Shown here: positions 48,280-55,681 of the stretch, piece after piece
Position numbering within the stretch: the stretch's first letter is position 1
Layout of the letters: each line of letters starts with the position of its first letter
Position numbers and translations under genes: made by a program
DNA from: Pirellulales bacterium
GTDB taxonomy: Bacteria; Planctomycetota; Planctomycetia; Pirellulales; UBA1268
Direction: 5' to 3'
DNA: 64,000 bases
Assembly: GCA_016779265.1 (NCBI GenBank)
Contig: JADHNY010000001.1
Span: 62,001-126,000 of the forward strand
Notes under the pieces: generated by a model
The model's database searches: none
What the model was told of the DNA's origin: nothing
The model's input: only the letters and a program-made list of their open reading frames with translations

Positions 48280-49626
48280 GTGACACGCGAGCGTCCAGAT
48301 CAGTTTCCGCAGGGAACGCCCGAACGAGATGCACAGCTGCCGACGGCAGCGGCTCCAGATGGCTTTGCCCATCCTGCCGAGATCGCCCACGCGGTTCGGA
48401 AACAGGCCCAGACGCTCGGGTTTGCTCGCTGTGGGATTGCTCCGGTCACCACGCCACCGCGGCAGGAGGCCTTTGCGACCTGGCTGCAGAACGGTTTTGC
48501 CGGCCCGATGGCGACATGGCTCTCGCGTCACGAGTCGCTGCGGGCCGACCCGCGGATGGTGCTGTCGGAAGCTCGCAGCATCGTGATGCTGGCGACCGAC
48601 TACAGCACATGGCCGTGCTTCGCTGATCGTCATGCCGTGGGAGCGAAGAGCTCTTCGCTGTCTGCCGCAGGCCAGCCCGCAGGTGGTGCACCGGCAACGC
48701 TAGGGCGGGGCCACGTGGCCCGGTATGCGGTGGGCGACGACTACCACGATCTGTTGCGGGAGCGGCTCAACCGGCTGGCCGACTGGCTGACAGTGGCCGT
48801 GCCTGGCTCCACGAGCCGCGGTGTTGTCGATTCGGCACCGCTGGCTGAGCGTGACTTCGGCTGGCTCGCCGGTCTGGGCTGGATCGGGAAAAACACGATG
48901 CTGATCAGCCCGCAGTCAGGCAGCTTCTTTTTTCTCTCGGCTCTGTTGACGAGTGTGGAACTGCCTGCGGACATGCCGCTTGAGGTAGACCACTGCGGCA
49001 CCTGCACCGCCTGCCTCGACGCCTGCCCGACCGATGCGTTTCCCGAGCCGAGGGTACTCGACGCGACGAAGTGCATCGCCACGCTGACCATTGAAGACCG
49101 CGGGCCTGTGCCTGCCGAGCTCCGCGACGGACTCGGCAGTTGGGTCTTTGGCTGCGATGTCTGCCAGGATGTCTGCCCCTGGAACCGGCATGCCCCGCTG
49201 GTGGAAGAACGTGCGTTCATGGCTCGTGATGGCGAGCCCACGCTCCCCTTGGCAGACCTGCTCACGCTCGACCCACAGGGGTTTCGCGAGCGGTTTCGCG
49301 GGTCGCCGATCCTGCGTGCGAAGCGGCACGGTCTAGCTCGTTCGGCCGCCATCGCCTTGGGCAACACGCCCGATCCGGAGGCGGCTGAGGCGCTCGCGGC
49401 GGCGTTGGCTGACCCTGAGCCGGTGGTTCGCGGCGCTGCCGCCTGGGCACTCGGACGTTGGATTCGCAAAGGCGTGTCGGCAGACTGGGCCCGCCGGAAG
49501 CTCGCTGCTCGGCTCACATGCGAAACCGAGCCGGAGGTCTGCGCGGAGCTGCAGGAGGCCGTTCGGACCCAGGAGGCTGAGAACGACATGGGCCCCAGCG
49601 GCCCCAGCGAGCGGCCTACCACCTAG
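48280..49626 (+). CDS. queG: Epoxyqueuosine reductase
   Basis: 448 residues. Corrinoid/iron-sulfur enzyme reducing epoxyqueuosine to queuosine at position 34 of tRNA. Recognised by ARCGIAPV, GRGHVARYAVGDDYHDLLR, DSAPLAERDFGWLAGLGWIGKNTML and two 4Fe-4S clusters: CGTCTACLDACP and CDVCQDVCPWN. The C-terminal HEAT-like repeats (AAIALGNTPDPEAAEALAAAL, VRGAAAWALGRWI) are also seen in QueG. An N-terminal extension of about 30 residues precedes the usual start. It lies next to the dus and mnmG genes and near tRNA-Cys, although no operon joins them. The stop overlaps the convergent dus stop by four bases. Confidence 0.95.
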   Translation: MTRERPDQFPQGTPERDAQLPTAAAPDGFAHPAEIAHAVRKQAQTLGFARCGIAPVTTPPRQEAFATWLQNGFAGPMATWLSRHESLRADPRMVLSEARSIVMLATDYSTWPCFADRHAVGAKSSSLSAAGQPAGGAPATLGRGHVARYAVGDDYHDLLRERLNRLADWLTVAVPGSTSRGVVDSAPLAERDFGWLAGLGWIGKNTMLISPQSGSFFFLSALLTSVELPADMPLEVDHCGTCTACLDACPTDAFPEPRVLDATKCIATLTIEDRGPVPAELRDGLGSWVFGCDVCQDVCPWNRHAPLVEERAFMARDGEPTLPLADLLTLDPQGFRERFRGSPILRAKRHGLARSAAIALGNTPDPEAAEALAAALADPEPVVRGAAAWALGRWIRKGVSADWARRKLAARLTCETEPEVCAELQEAVRTQEAENDMGPSGPSERPTT

Positions 49627-50681
49627 AAACAGTTGACGGTCTCGTCGATGTCGTCATCGGGCACGCGGCCAGGCAGGTCTTCGGCGTAGAGACCCGCGAG
49701 CGCCGTCATCCAGTCGGCCCGCTTCTTGACCTGCACGAAGGCATCACGGGTGGCCAGGTGCTCTGGGTGCAGTCGGGCATACTTGATGGCAAACTTCCGC
49801 ATCACGCGGCAGGCGAGTTCTTCGCCGTGGAGTTCTTCGGCGAGGCTGTAGTGTTCACGCAGCATGTCGGCCTGCTCAAACAGGCTCGGCGGCGTGGGCA
49901 GCTCTTGGCCGGCAAGCAGCCGGCGGAGTCCTGCAAAGATCCACGGGTTGCCGATTGCACCGCGGGCGATGCTCACGCCATCAACGCCAGTCTCCTCGAG
50001 CATCGCCATGCACGCCTGGGCTGAGAACAGGTCGCCTGAGCCGATCACGGTGCGGTCGCCGGCGACCCGCTTCACCTCGCGGAGAAACTCCCACGAACTC
50101 GGTCCGTCATACCGCTGTTGAACGCTGCGGCCATGGACGGTGATCGCTGCCACGCCAGCGGCGAACGCCCCTTCAAAGATCTGCCAAAACTTGTCTGTGC
50201 TCTCAGCGCCTGCATCGATCCCCCGCCGCATCTTGACCGTGACAGGAATCTCAGCGGGCACCGCATCACGCACCCGCGTGACGATCTCCAGAGCAGTCTC
50301 GGGAACACCCAGCAGGAAGCCGCCTCGGCAGCGACCGAGCACCTTCTTCACCGGGCAGCCGAAGTTGATGTCAATGACGTCGAAGCCCGCCTCAACCAGT
50401 TTCAGGGCGGCAGGCGGAAAGTCATCTGGGTTGGCTCCCATCAGCTGGCCGCCGACGGGATGCTCCTCGGGATCGACGGAGATCCGGTTGCGGTTGCGGC
50501 GATTGGCTCCCGCCTCAACGACAAACTTGTCAAGCAACACCTCGCCAATGGTGTAGGCCGCTCCGTGTCGTCGGGCGAGCACACGCATCGCTCGGTCGGA
50601 ATAGCCGGAGAGCGCCGCCTGCACGATGGGGGCATCGAGCGTGATCGGTCCGATCGAAAGCGTGTGGCTCAGTGACGGCAT
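49623..50681 (-). CDS. tRNA-dihydrouridine synthase (DusB-like)
   Basis: 352 residues from ATG 50681. FMN enzyme reducing uridines in tRNA D-loops. Motifs are QAALSGYSDRAMR, INFGCPVKKVLGR (with the catalytic Cys nearby at GRCRGGFLLG), PVTVKMRRG and the phosphate-binding VHGRSVQQRYDG and SIARGAIGNPWIF. The usual Lys/Cys pair is in NFGCPVKK. Last gene of the gnd, SDR, zwf, dus operon; ATG overlaps the zwf stop by one base (TAATG). A longer frame to 50759 enters zwf and is less likely. Confidence 0.9.
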   Translation of the reverse strand: MPSLSHTLSIGPITLDAPIVQAALSGYSDRAMRVLARRHGAAYTIGEVLLDKFVVEAGANRRNRNRISVDPEEHPVGGQLMGANPDDFPPAALKLVEAGFDVIDINFGCPVKKVLGRCRGGFLLGVPETALEIVTRVRDAVPAEIPVTVKMRRGIDAGAESTDKFWQIFEGAFAAGVAAITVHGRSVQQRYDGPSSWEFLREVKRVAGDRTVIGSGDLFSAQACMAMLEETGVDGVSIARGAIGNPWIFAGLRRLLAGQELPTPPSLFEQADMLREHYSLAEELHGEELACRVMRKFAIKYARLHPEHLATRDAFVQVKKRADWMTALAGLYAEDLPGRVPDDDIDETVNCF

Positions 50682-52138
50682 TACGACAGGATCGGGCAGA
50701 TATCGAACCAGCTGCGACCCTGCTCCTCCATCCAGCGGGTGCTCTCGGCAGGGCCCCATTCGCCCGGCTCGTAGAGGTCGATGCGAGGGGCCTCTGGATC
50801 ACGCCAGGCCCCAATGAAAGGATCGATGATCTGCCACGACTTCTCGACTTCATCAGATCGGGCAAACAGGCTCGCGTCGCCCTGCATCACGTCGAGCAGC
50901 AGTGGCTCATAGGCCTCCGGGAGCCGATCACGAAACTCCTCGGAGTAGCTAAAGTCGAGGTCGGTCATCCGCAGCCGCATGCCGGCACCAGGCACCTTGG
51001 TGTGGAAGTGGAGCTGGATGCCCTCGGCAGGCTGAATCTGAATCACCAGCCGATTGCCTTCGTTATAGCCGGGAAGGCCACCGCTAAAGAGCTGGAGTGG
51101 TGGCTGGCGGAAGCCGATCACAATCTGCGTTGTGCGGCAGCTCATCTGTTTGCCACTGCGGAGATAGAACGGCACGCCTTGCCATCGCCAGTTGTTGATC
51201 TCCAAGCGGATGCCACCGAAGGTGGCCGTCTGGCTGTGGTCGGCCACACCCGGTTCATGCCGGTAGCCGACGTACTGACCGCGGACGCTCGCGTCGAGCA
51301 CCTCCTCTGGTGTCAGCACGCGGATCGCGTCGAGCACCTTGACCTTTTCGTTGCGAACGGTGTCGGCCCGATACTTTGCGGGCGCCTCCATCGCGGTGAC
51401 CATCAGCAGCTGCAGCAGATGGTTTTGGAACATGTCCCGCAGCACGCCGGCCGAGTCGTAATAGCCGCCGCGACGGCCAACGGCGACCTCTTCGGCAACC
51501 GTGATCTGCACATGATCGATGTAGCGACGGTCCCAGACCGGTTCAAAGATCGTGTTCGCAAACCGTAGGGCCAGCAGGTTCTGCACCGACTCCTTACCGA
51601 GGTAGTGGTCGATACGAAACACCTGGTTCTCATGAAACACGCTGTGCAGGCAGGCGTTGAGATGCTTCGCGGTGGCCAGGTCGGTACCGAAGGGCTTTTC
51701 GACAACCACGCGACGCGGGCCCTCGGACTCTTCGGTCAATCCGTGGCGGCCAAGGGCCTCCACAGCAGGCTCGTAGAAGCGTGGCGCGGTGGCGAGGTAG
51801 TAAACCCGCGTGGTTGCCGTGCCAGCTTCGATCTCGGCAAGCCTGGTCTTCAGACTGGCGAAGTCGTCGTCAATGTGGATGTCACCAGGCTGGTAATAGA
51901 TGTTCGCCGCAAACTCCCGCCAGCTGTCAGCATCAAAGCGAGATTCGCCTGCAAACTTCTGCGTCGACTCCTTAAGCATCACCCGCCACTGCTCATCGCT
52001 CAGGGGCGTGCGTGACATGCCCACGATGCGGGTCTCGGGCGGCAGTTTGCCGCATCGCATCAGGTTGTAGATCGCCGGCACCAGCTTGCGGCTGGTGAGG
52101 TCGCCGGAGGCTCCGAGGATGACGATCGTGTGGGGCAT
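50681..52138 (-). CDS. zwf: Glucose-6-phosphate 1-dehydrogenase
   Basis: 485 residues. First enzyme of the oxidative pentose phosphate branch, oxidising glucose-6-phosphate to the lactone. The Rossmann motif GASGDLTSRKLVPAIYNL and active-site RIDHYLGKESVQNLLALRFAN (with catalytic His) are intact, and the usual length of 480-510 residues is kept. It lies between an SDR gene (18 bases upstream) and dus (one-base overlap) in a clear operon. No separate 6-phosphogluconolactonase gene is seen nearby, so the lactone would be opened spontaneously or by an enzyme encoded elsewhere. Confidence 0.96.
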   Translation of the reverse strand: MPHTIVILGASGDLTSRKLVPAIYNLMRCGKLPPETRIVGMSRTPLSDEQWRVMLKESTQKFAGESRFDADSWREFAANIYYQPGDIHIDDDFASLKTRLAEIEAGTATTRVYYLATAPRFYEPAVEALGRHGLTEESEGPRRVVVEKPFGTDLATAKHLNACLHSVFHENQVFRIDHYLGKESVQNLLALRFANTIFEPVWDRRYIDHVQITVAEEVAVGRRGGYYDSAGVLRDMFQNHLLQLLMVTAMEAPAKYRADTVRNEKVKVLDAIRVLTPEEVLDASVRGQYVGYRHEPGVADHSQTATFGGIRLEINNWRWQGVPFYLRSGKQMSCRTTQIVIGFRQPPLQLFSGGLPGYNEGNRLVIQIQPAEGIQLHFHTKVPGAGMRLRMTDLDFSYSEEFRDRLPEAYEPLLLDVMQGDASLFARSDEVEKSWQIIDPFIGAWRDPEAPRIDLYEPGEWGPAESTRWMEEQGRSWFDICPILS

Positions 52139-52156
52139 GCGGCACCTCGCAGGTAG

Positions 52157-52948
52157 TTACAGACGCATGCCGGTGAAGCCACCGTCGACATACACTTCGG
52201 AGCCGGTCATAAAACTTCCGCCGACGGAGGAGACCAGCAGGATTGCCGCTCCAACCAGTTCGGAAGGCTCGCCGAATCGGTCCATTGGCGTCTGGCTCAT
52301 GATCGTGGCGATCCGATCGGGTGAGAGCACCTTACGGTTCTGCTCAGCCGGAAAGAAGCCTGGGCAGAGCACGTTTACACGCACGTTCTTGAGCGCGAGT
52401 TCACGTGCCGCGTTCTTCGTGTAGTTGACGACGGCTGCCTTGGAGGCGGAATAGGCAAACACCTTCGAGAGCGGCTTGTCGGCCGAAACGCTGCCGATGT
52501 TGAGAATCGCACCGCCACCGTGCTCCGCCATGTGGCCACCAAAAATCTGGCAGCCGAGATGAGTGCTGGTGAGGTTGGTGCTGATCACCTTCTCCCACTC
52601 GTCGTCCGGGATATCGAGATAAGGGATCGCCGAGTTGACGCCTGCGCAGTTGATCAGGATGTCTGCCTGGCCGGTCGTCTCCAGCGTGGTCTTGAGCAAT
52701 GCCTGAATGCTCTCACGACTGGTGACATCGACACTGGCAAACGCAGCCTGGCCACCCGCCTCTTTGATCGTAGCCACACGGGCTTCACCGCGATCTGCCC
52801 CACGACCAGCGACGATCACAAACGCTCCCGCCTTGGCAAGGCCCTCAGCGATCGCACCGCCGAGTACGCCGGTGCCGCCGATCACGACGGCGGTCTTGCC
52901 AGAGAGCCCGAAGAGCCCGTCGAGAAATGCTGCCGATGTGTCGCTCAT
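52157..52948 (-). CDS. Short-chain dehydrogenase/reductase inside the pentose-phosphate operon
   Basis: 263 residues from ATG 52948, whose ATGA overlaps the gnd stop by four bases. SDR signatures: TAVVIGGTGVLGGAIAEGLAKAG (GxxxGxG-type cofactor loop), NCAGVNSA, the Ser-Tyr-Lys triad in NIGSVSA...FAYSASKAAVVNYTK, and the C-terminal GSEVYVDGGFTG. It resembles gluconate- or mannonate-type sugar acid dehydrogenases. Position between gnd and zwf suggests a sugar or sugar-acid oxidation such as gluconate to 5-keto-gluconate, but this is inferred. NAD(P) preference cannot be told reliably. Confidence 0.85.
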   Translation of the reverse strand: MSDTSAAFLDGLFGLSGKTAVVIGGTGVLGGAIAEGLAKAGAFVIVAGRGADRGEARVATIKEAGGQAAFASVDVTSRESIQALLKTTLETTGQADILINCAGVNSAIPYLDIPDDEWEKVISTNLTSTHLGCQIFGGHMAEHGGGAILNIGSVSADKPLSKVFAYSASKAAVVNYTKNAARELALKNVRVNVLCPGFFPAEQNRKVLSPDRIATIMSQTPMDRFGEPSELVGAAILLVSSVGGSFMTGSEVYVDGGFTGMRL

Positions 52949-54402
52949 CCGTGTACCTCCGAGATAGGCCGCCTGAGTTCGAGCCATTCACTGTGGAAGG
53001 TGCCGTCCCGATCGACTCGCTTGTAGGTGTGGGCACCGAAGTAGTCACGCTGTGCCTGCAGCAGATTCGCCGGCAGGCGGGCATGACGGTAGCCGTCGTA
53101 GTAGGCCAGAGCTGTCATGAAGGCAGGCACGGGAATCCCGATTGTGGCTGCGGTGGCCACCACGTGTCGCCAGGCCCGCTGGGCGTTGGAGAGGGCCTCC
53201 GTGAAGTAGGGGGCGAGCATCAGGTTTTCCAGGTCTGGCTGATCACGGTAGGCCTCAGCGATCCGCTCTAAGAACTGGGCACGGATGATGCAGCCGCCAC
53301 GCCAGAGCATGCTGATCGAGCCGTAGTCGAGCGGCCAGTCGTGCTCTGCGGCGGCGGCGGCCAGCTGCACAAAGCCCTGGGCATAGCTGGCGATCTTTGA
53401 GGCGTAGAGTGCCTGCCGGACCTGCTCGATGAAGGTCTTGGGGTCGTCATGCGTGGGCAGGTCTGGTCCGGTGAGCACGTTGCTCGCTCGCACCCGTTGT
53501 TCCTTGAGGGCCGAGAGGCAGCGGGCGTAGACCGCCTCGGTGACGAGCGTGCTCGGCACACCGAGATCGAGGGCCAGCTGGCTCATCCACTTGCCGGTGC
53601 CTTTGGCGCCGGCGGTGTCGAGGATCGCATCGACCAGATGCCCATCACCATCGGGATCGAGGACGGTGAAGATGTCGCGGGTGATCTCGATCAAATAGCT
53701 GTCGAGCTCGCCCTGGTTCCACTCATCAAAGACGTGGGCGAGCTGGTCGTTGGAGAGGCCCGCTCCGTGCTTCAGCAGCGAGTAGGCTTCGCAGATCAGC
53801 TGCATGTCGCCGTATTCGATGCCGTTGTGAACCATCTTCACGTAGTGGCCAGCACCCCGAGGGCCCACCCAGTCACAGCAGGGGATGTCGCCGTTGGGGC
53901 CGACCTTCGCCGCGATCGCCTGGAAGATCGGCTGCACCAGCGGCCAGGCAGCTTTGGAGCCACCCGGCATCAGGCTCGGTCCCTTGAGTGCGCCCTCTTC
54001 TCCGCCGGACACTCCGGTGCCAATGAACTGCAGGCCTGCCGCTTCGACGGTGGTGGTCCGTCGCTCGGTGTCGGTGTAGAGCGTGTTGCCGCCGTCGATG
54101 ATCACATCACCCGCAGAGAGCATCGGCGTGAGCTGTTCGATGATCGCGTCGACCGCTGGGCCTGCCTTCACCATCAGCATCACCTTGCGGGGAGCCTTGA
54201 GAGACGCCACGAGTTCTTCGAGCGAGTGGCAGCCCACGACGTTCGGCTGGTTGCCACGGGTAGATGTGAAGGCGTCGGTGACGCTTGTGGTGCGGTTATA
54301 GACCGCGATTTTGAAGCCACGGCTGGCAATGTTGAGGGCGAGGTTTTCTCCCATCACGGCCAGGCCAACGAGGCCAATGTCGCAGTCAGCGGAGGGGGGC
54401 AT
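52945..54402 (-). CDS. gnd: 6-phosphogluconate dehydrogenase, decarboxylating
   Basis: 485 residues. NAD(P)-dependent oxidative decarboxylation of 6-phosphogluconate to ribulose-5-phosphate. N-terminal IGLVGLAVMGENLALNIASRG replaces the common GLAVMGRN by GLAVMGEN, consistent with the family. IDGGNTLYTDTERR, VSGGEEGALKGPSLMPGG, GPRGAGHYVKMVHNGIEYGDMQLI (catalytic Lys and Asn) and the C-terminal YFGAHTYKRVDRDGTFHSEW are present. First gene of the gnd, SDR, zwf, dus operon, leading into a four-base overlap with the SDR gene. Confidence 0.96.
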   Translation of the reverse strand: MPPSADCDIGLVGLAVMGENLALNIASRGFKIAVYNRTTSVTDAFTSTRGNQPNVVGCHSLEELVASLKAPRKVMLMVKAGPAVDAIIEQLTPMLSAGDVIIDGGNTLYTDTERRTTTVEAAGLQFIGTGVSGGEEGALKGPSLMPGGSKAAWPLVQPIFQAIAAKVGPNGDIPCCDWVGPRGAGHYVKMVHNGIEYGDMQLICEAYSLLKHGAGLSNDQLAHVFDEWNQGELDSYLIEITRDIFTVLDPDGDGHLVDAILDTAGAKGTGKWMSQLALDLGVPSTLVTEAVYARCLSALKEQRVRASNVLTGPDLPTHDDPKTFIEQVRQALYASKIASYAQGFVQLAAAAAEHDWPLDYGSISMLWRGGCIIRAQFLERIAEAYRDQPDLENLMLAPYFTEALSNAQRAWRHVVATAATIGIPVPAFMTALAYYDGYRHARLPANLLQAQRDYFGAHTYKRVDRDGTFHSEWLELRRPISEVHG

Positions 54403-54795
54403 GCGGTGCTCCTCAGTTCATGGAGCCGCGGGTCACTCAGTTCACACCGGCCGCGGCAAAGGTGGGAAGCGGGTTATACGGGGTTTTTCAGACGGAACCA
54501 AACGCCCTTGCTGCAGCCCGCAGACCACCGCCAGCCGCCTTTTTTCAGGGTTTCACCAGCCGTCGTCTGCCGGTCCGTCGTTTCCCTGGGCGCATCTTCC
54601 CAGAGCCGGCTCAAGCCCAGGCGGTCGGCAGGCCGATACCATCGCCACGACAGGTGCGTCTCAGTCAATCGTCAAGACTGCCAGAACGCGAGGCCACGGA
54701 ACGCTCCGCAGGCTTTGCCGAATCGGTAAACTTGACGTGATCGGCAGAGATGTCCTAGCGTGACAATGCGTGGGTTTGGCCCCCGCAACGGTCAA
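54403..54795. other. Intergenic region upstream of tRNA-Cys
   Basis: About 390 bases between the start of gnd and the tRNA gene. It must hold the gnd promoter on the minus strand and the tRNA promoter on the plus strand. Short frames in it lack codon structure. The stretch at about 54475-54560 is T-rich but forms no convincing hairpin. Apart from the TTGACG/TAGCGT pair at 54732-54761, I see nothing else. Confidence 0.5.
54732..54761 (+). promoter_or_regulatory. Candidate promoter for tRNA-Cys
   Basis: TTGACG (54732-54737) and TAGCGT (54756-54761) are separated by 18 bases and end 34 bases before the mature tRNA 5' end. The -35 is one base from consensus. The -10 is poor, so this is tentative. 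Confidence 0.4.
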
Positions 54796-54867
54796 GGCTC
54801 CGTAGCCAAGTGGCTAAGGCAGCGGATTGCAAATCCGCCATCGTCGGTTCGACTCCGACCGGAGCCT
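54796..54867 (+). tRNA. tRNA-Cys (GCA anticodon)
   Basis: The 72-base cloverleaf has acceptor GGCTCCG pairing with CGGAGCC, a D-arm, anticodon stem GCGGA/TCCGC around TTGCAAA (anticodon GCA) and T-arm GTCGG-TTCGACT-CCGAC. The discriminator base is T, matching the U73 identity element of cysteine tRNAs. CCA is not encoded. A T-rich run follows directly. Confidence 0.96.
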
Positions 54868-54903
54868 CTTTTTTCTTTTCTGGGGCGGTGTCTTTTTCCG
54901 CCC
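54868..54903 (+). terminator. Possible terminator after tRNA-Cys
   Basis: A pyrimidine run (CTCTTTTTTCTTTTC) follows the tRNA directly, then GGGCGG (54883-54888) can pair with CCGCCC (54898-54903). The hairpin comes after the T run rather than before it, so it does not follow the classic intrinsic terminator order. Confidence 0.3.
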
Positions 54904-54998
54904 ACCTTCCTGGCAGACGCGGCAGCACGGTCGCACGCTGAGAGGCCCCCGTCCATACTGGAAAGATTCCTCAGCCACCTGGCAGCTGGAGTCTCCCG

Positions 54999-55187
54999 AT
55001 GGACAAAAAACTTTTTGTCGTGGCGATTGCTGTGGGTGCGGGCCTGAGCGGAACGCTGATTCCGCTGCTCATGCAGCGTGAAGGCCAGCCGCGGCTTTCT
55101 AGGCCCGTGCTGTGGGGATTGCTAGCGGCAGGCGTGGTCGCTTTCCTCTCCGTGCTCGCGGTGCGAATCGCGCGGGGTGGGGGATGA
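54999..55187 (+). CDS. Small two-helix membrane protein
   Basis: 62 residues (ATG 54999, GGAG eight bases upstream). Two hydrophobic segments (FVVAIAVGAGLSGTLIPLL and VLWGLLAAGVVAFLSVLAV) flank a short polar loop, and the basic tail RIARGGG puts the C-terminus in the cytoplasm. No family recognised. Its stop overlaps the next gene's ATG by four bases (ATGA), so the two membrane proteins are coupled. Confidence 0.65.
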   Translation: MDKKLFVVAIAVGAGLSGTLIPLLMQREGQPRLSRPVLWGLLAAGVVAFLSVLAVRIARGGG

Positions 55188-55579
55188 AGCGGCTGCTTGT
55201 CTGGCTGACGTTTGGGGCTGTTCTGGGATCACTCGTCGGCGTTGCGGTGGGCAAAGGGGATCCGCGGGCTTCGCTGTTTGTCGCGGGACTTGGTGGACTG
55301 CTGGCGGTGGCGGGGGGATGCGTGGCTGGCCTGGCAGGAAACACAAAGTTCGGAGTGATCTCCGCAGCACGCTGGCCGATCATTGTGGGGCTTCTGACTG
55401 GCGTGGCGATCGGCGGCGTTGTCGGTGCGACCACGTCGTTTGGTCCGCTCATGATCGCGCTGTTCAATCCCGATCTGCCGCCCCGCGACTTTGCGGCGGT
55501 GTTTGGGGGACTGGGTGGGGGCGTTGTTGGGGCGGCGTGCGGAACCCTGCTCGGTGCGGCGGCTGCCCGGCTGTGGTGA
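55184..55579 (+). CDS. Glycine-rich membrane protein, unknown function
   Basis: 131 residues from ATG 55184 (MKRLLVWLTFG). About four hydrophobic helices with many GxxxG-like contacts (GAVLGSLVGVAVGKG, GLGGLLAVAGGCVAGLAG, VGLLTGVAIGGVVGA, GGLGGGVVGAACGTLLGAA). Such glycine-zipper helices pack closely and occur in oligomeric membrane proteins. Nothing else is recognised. It overlaps the preceding 62-residue membrane protein gene and precedes the lipoprotein gene by about 100 bases. Confidence 0.65.
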   Translation: MKRLLVWLTFGAVLGSLVGVAVGKGDPRASLFVAGLGGLLAVAGGCVAGLAGNTKFGVISAARWPIIVGLLTGVAIGGVVGATTSFGPLMIALFNPDLPPRDFAAVFGGLGGGVVGAACGTLLGAAAARLW

Positions 55580-55681
55580 GCCGTGAACGGTCGGCTTGCG
55601 CAATGCCAATAGTCTGCGGGTAGCATGAGCCACCGTTTCGTGGTCTTTGCTGTTGGCCCATTGTCCTGCTCGAGGCTCCTG

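Noticed and set aside
45409-50681. tRNA-modification gene island linked to tRNA-Cys
   Set aside because: mnmG, queG and dus are in separate transcription units, so the grouping may be chance.
54475-54560. Possible small RNA or terminator in the gap before tRNA-Cys
   Set aside because: No stable hairpin with a T run was found on inspection.
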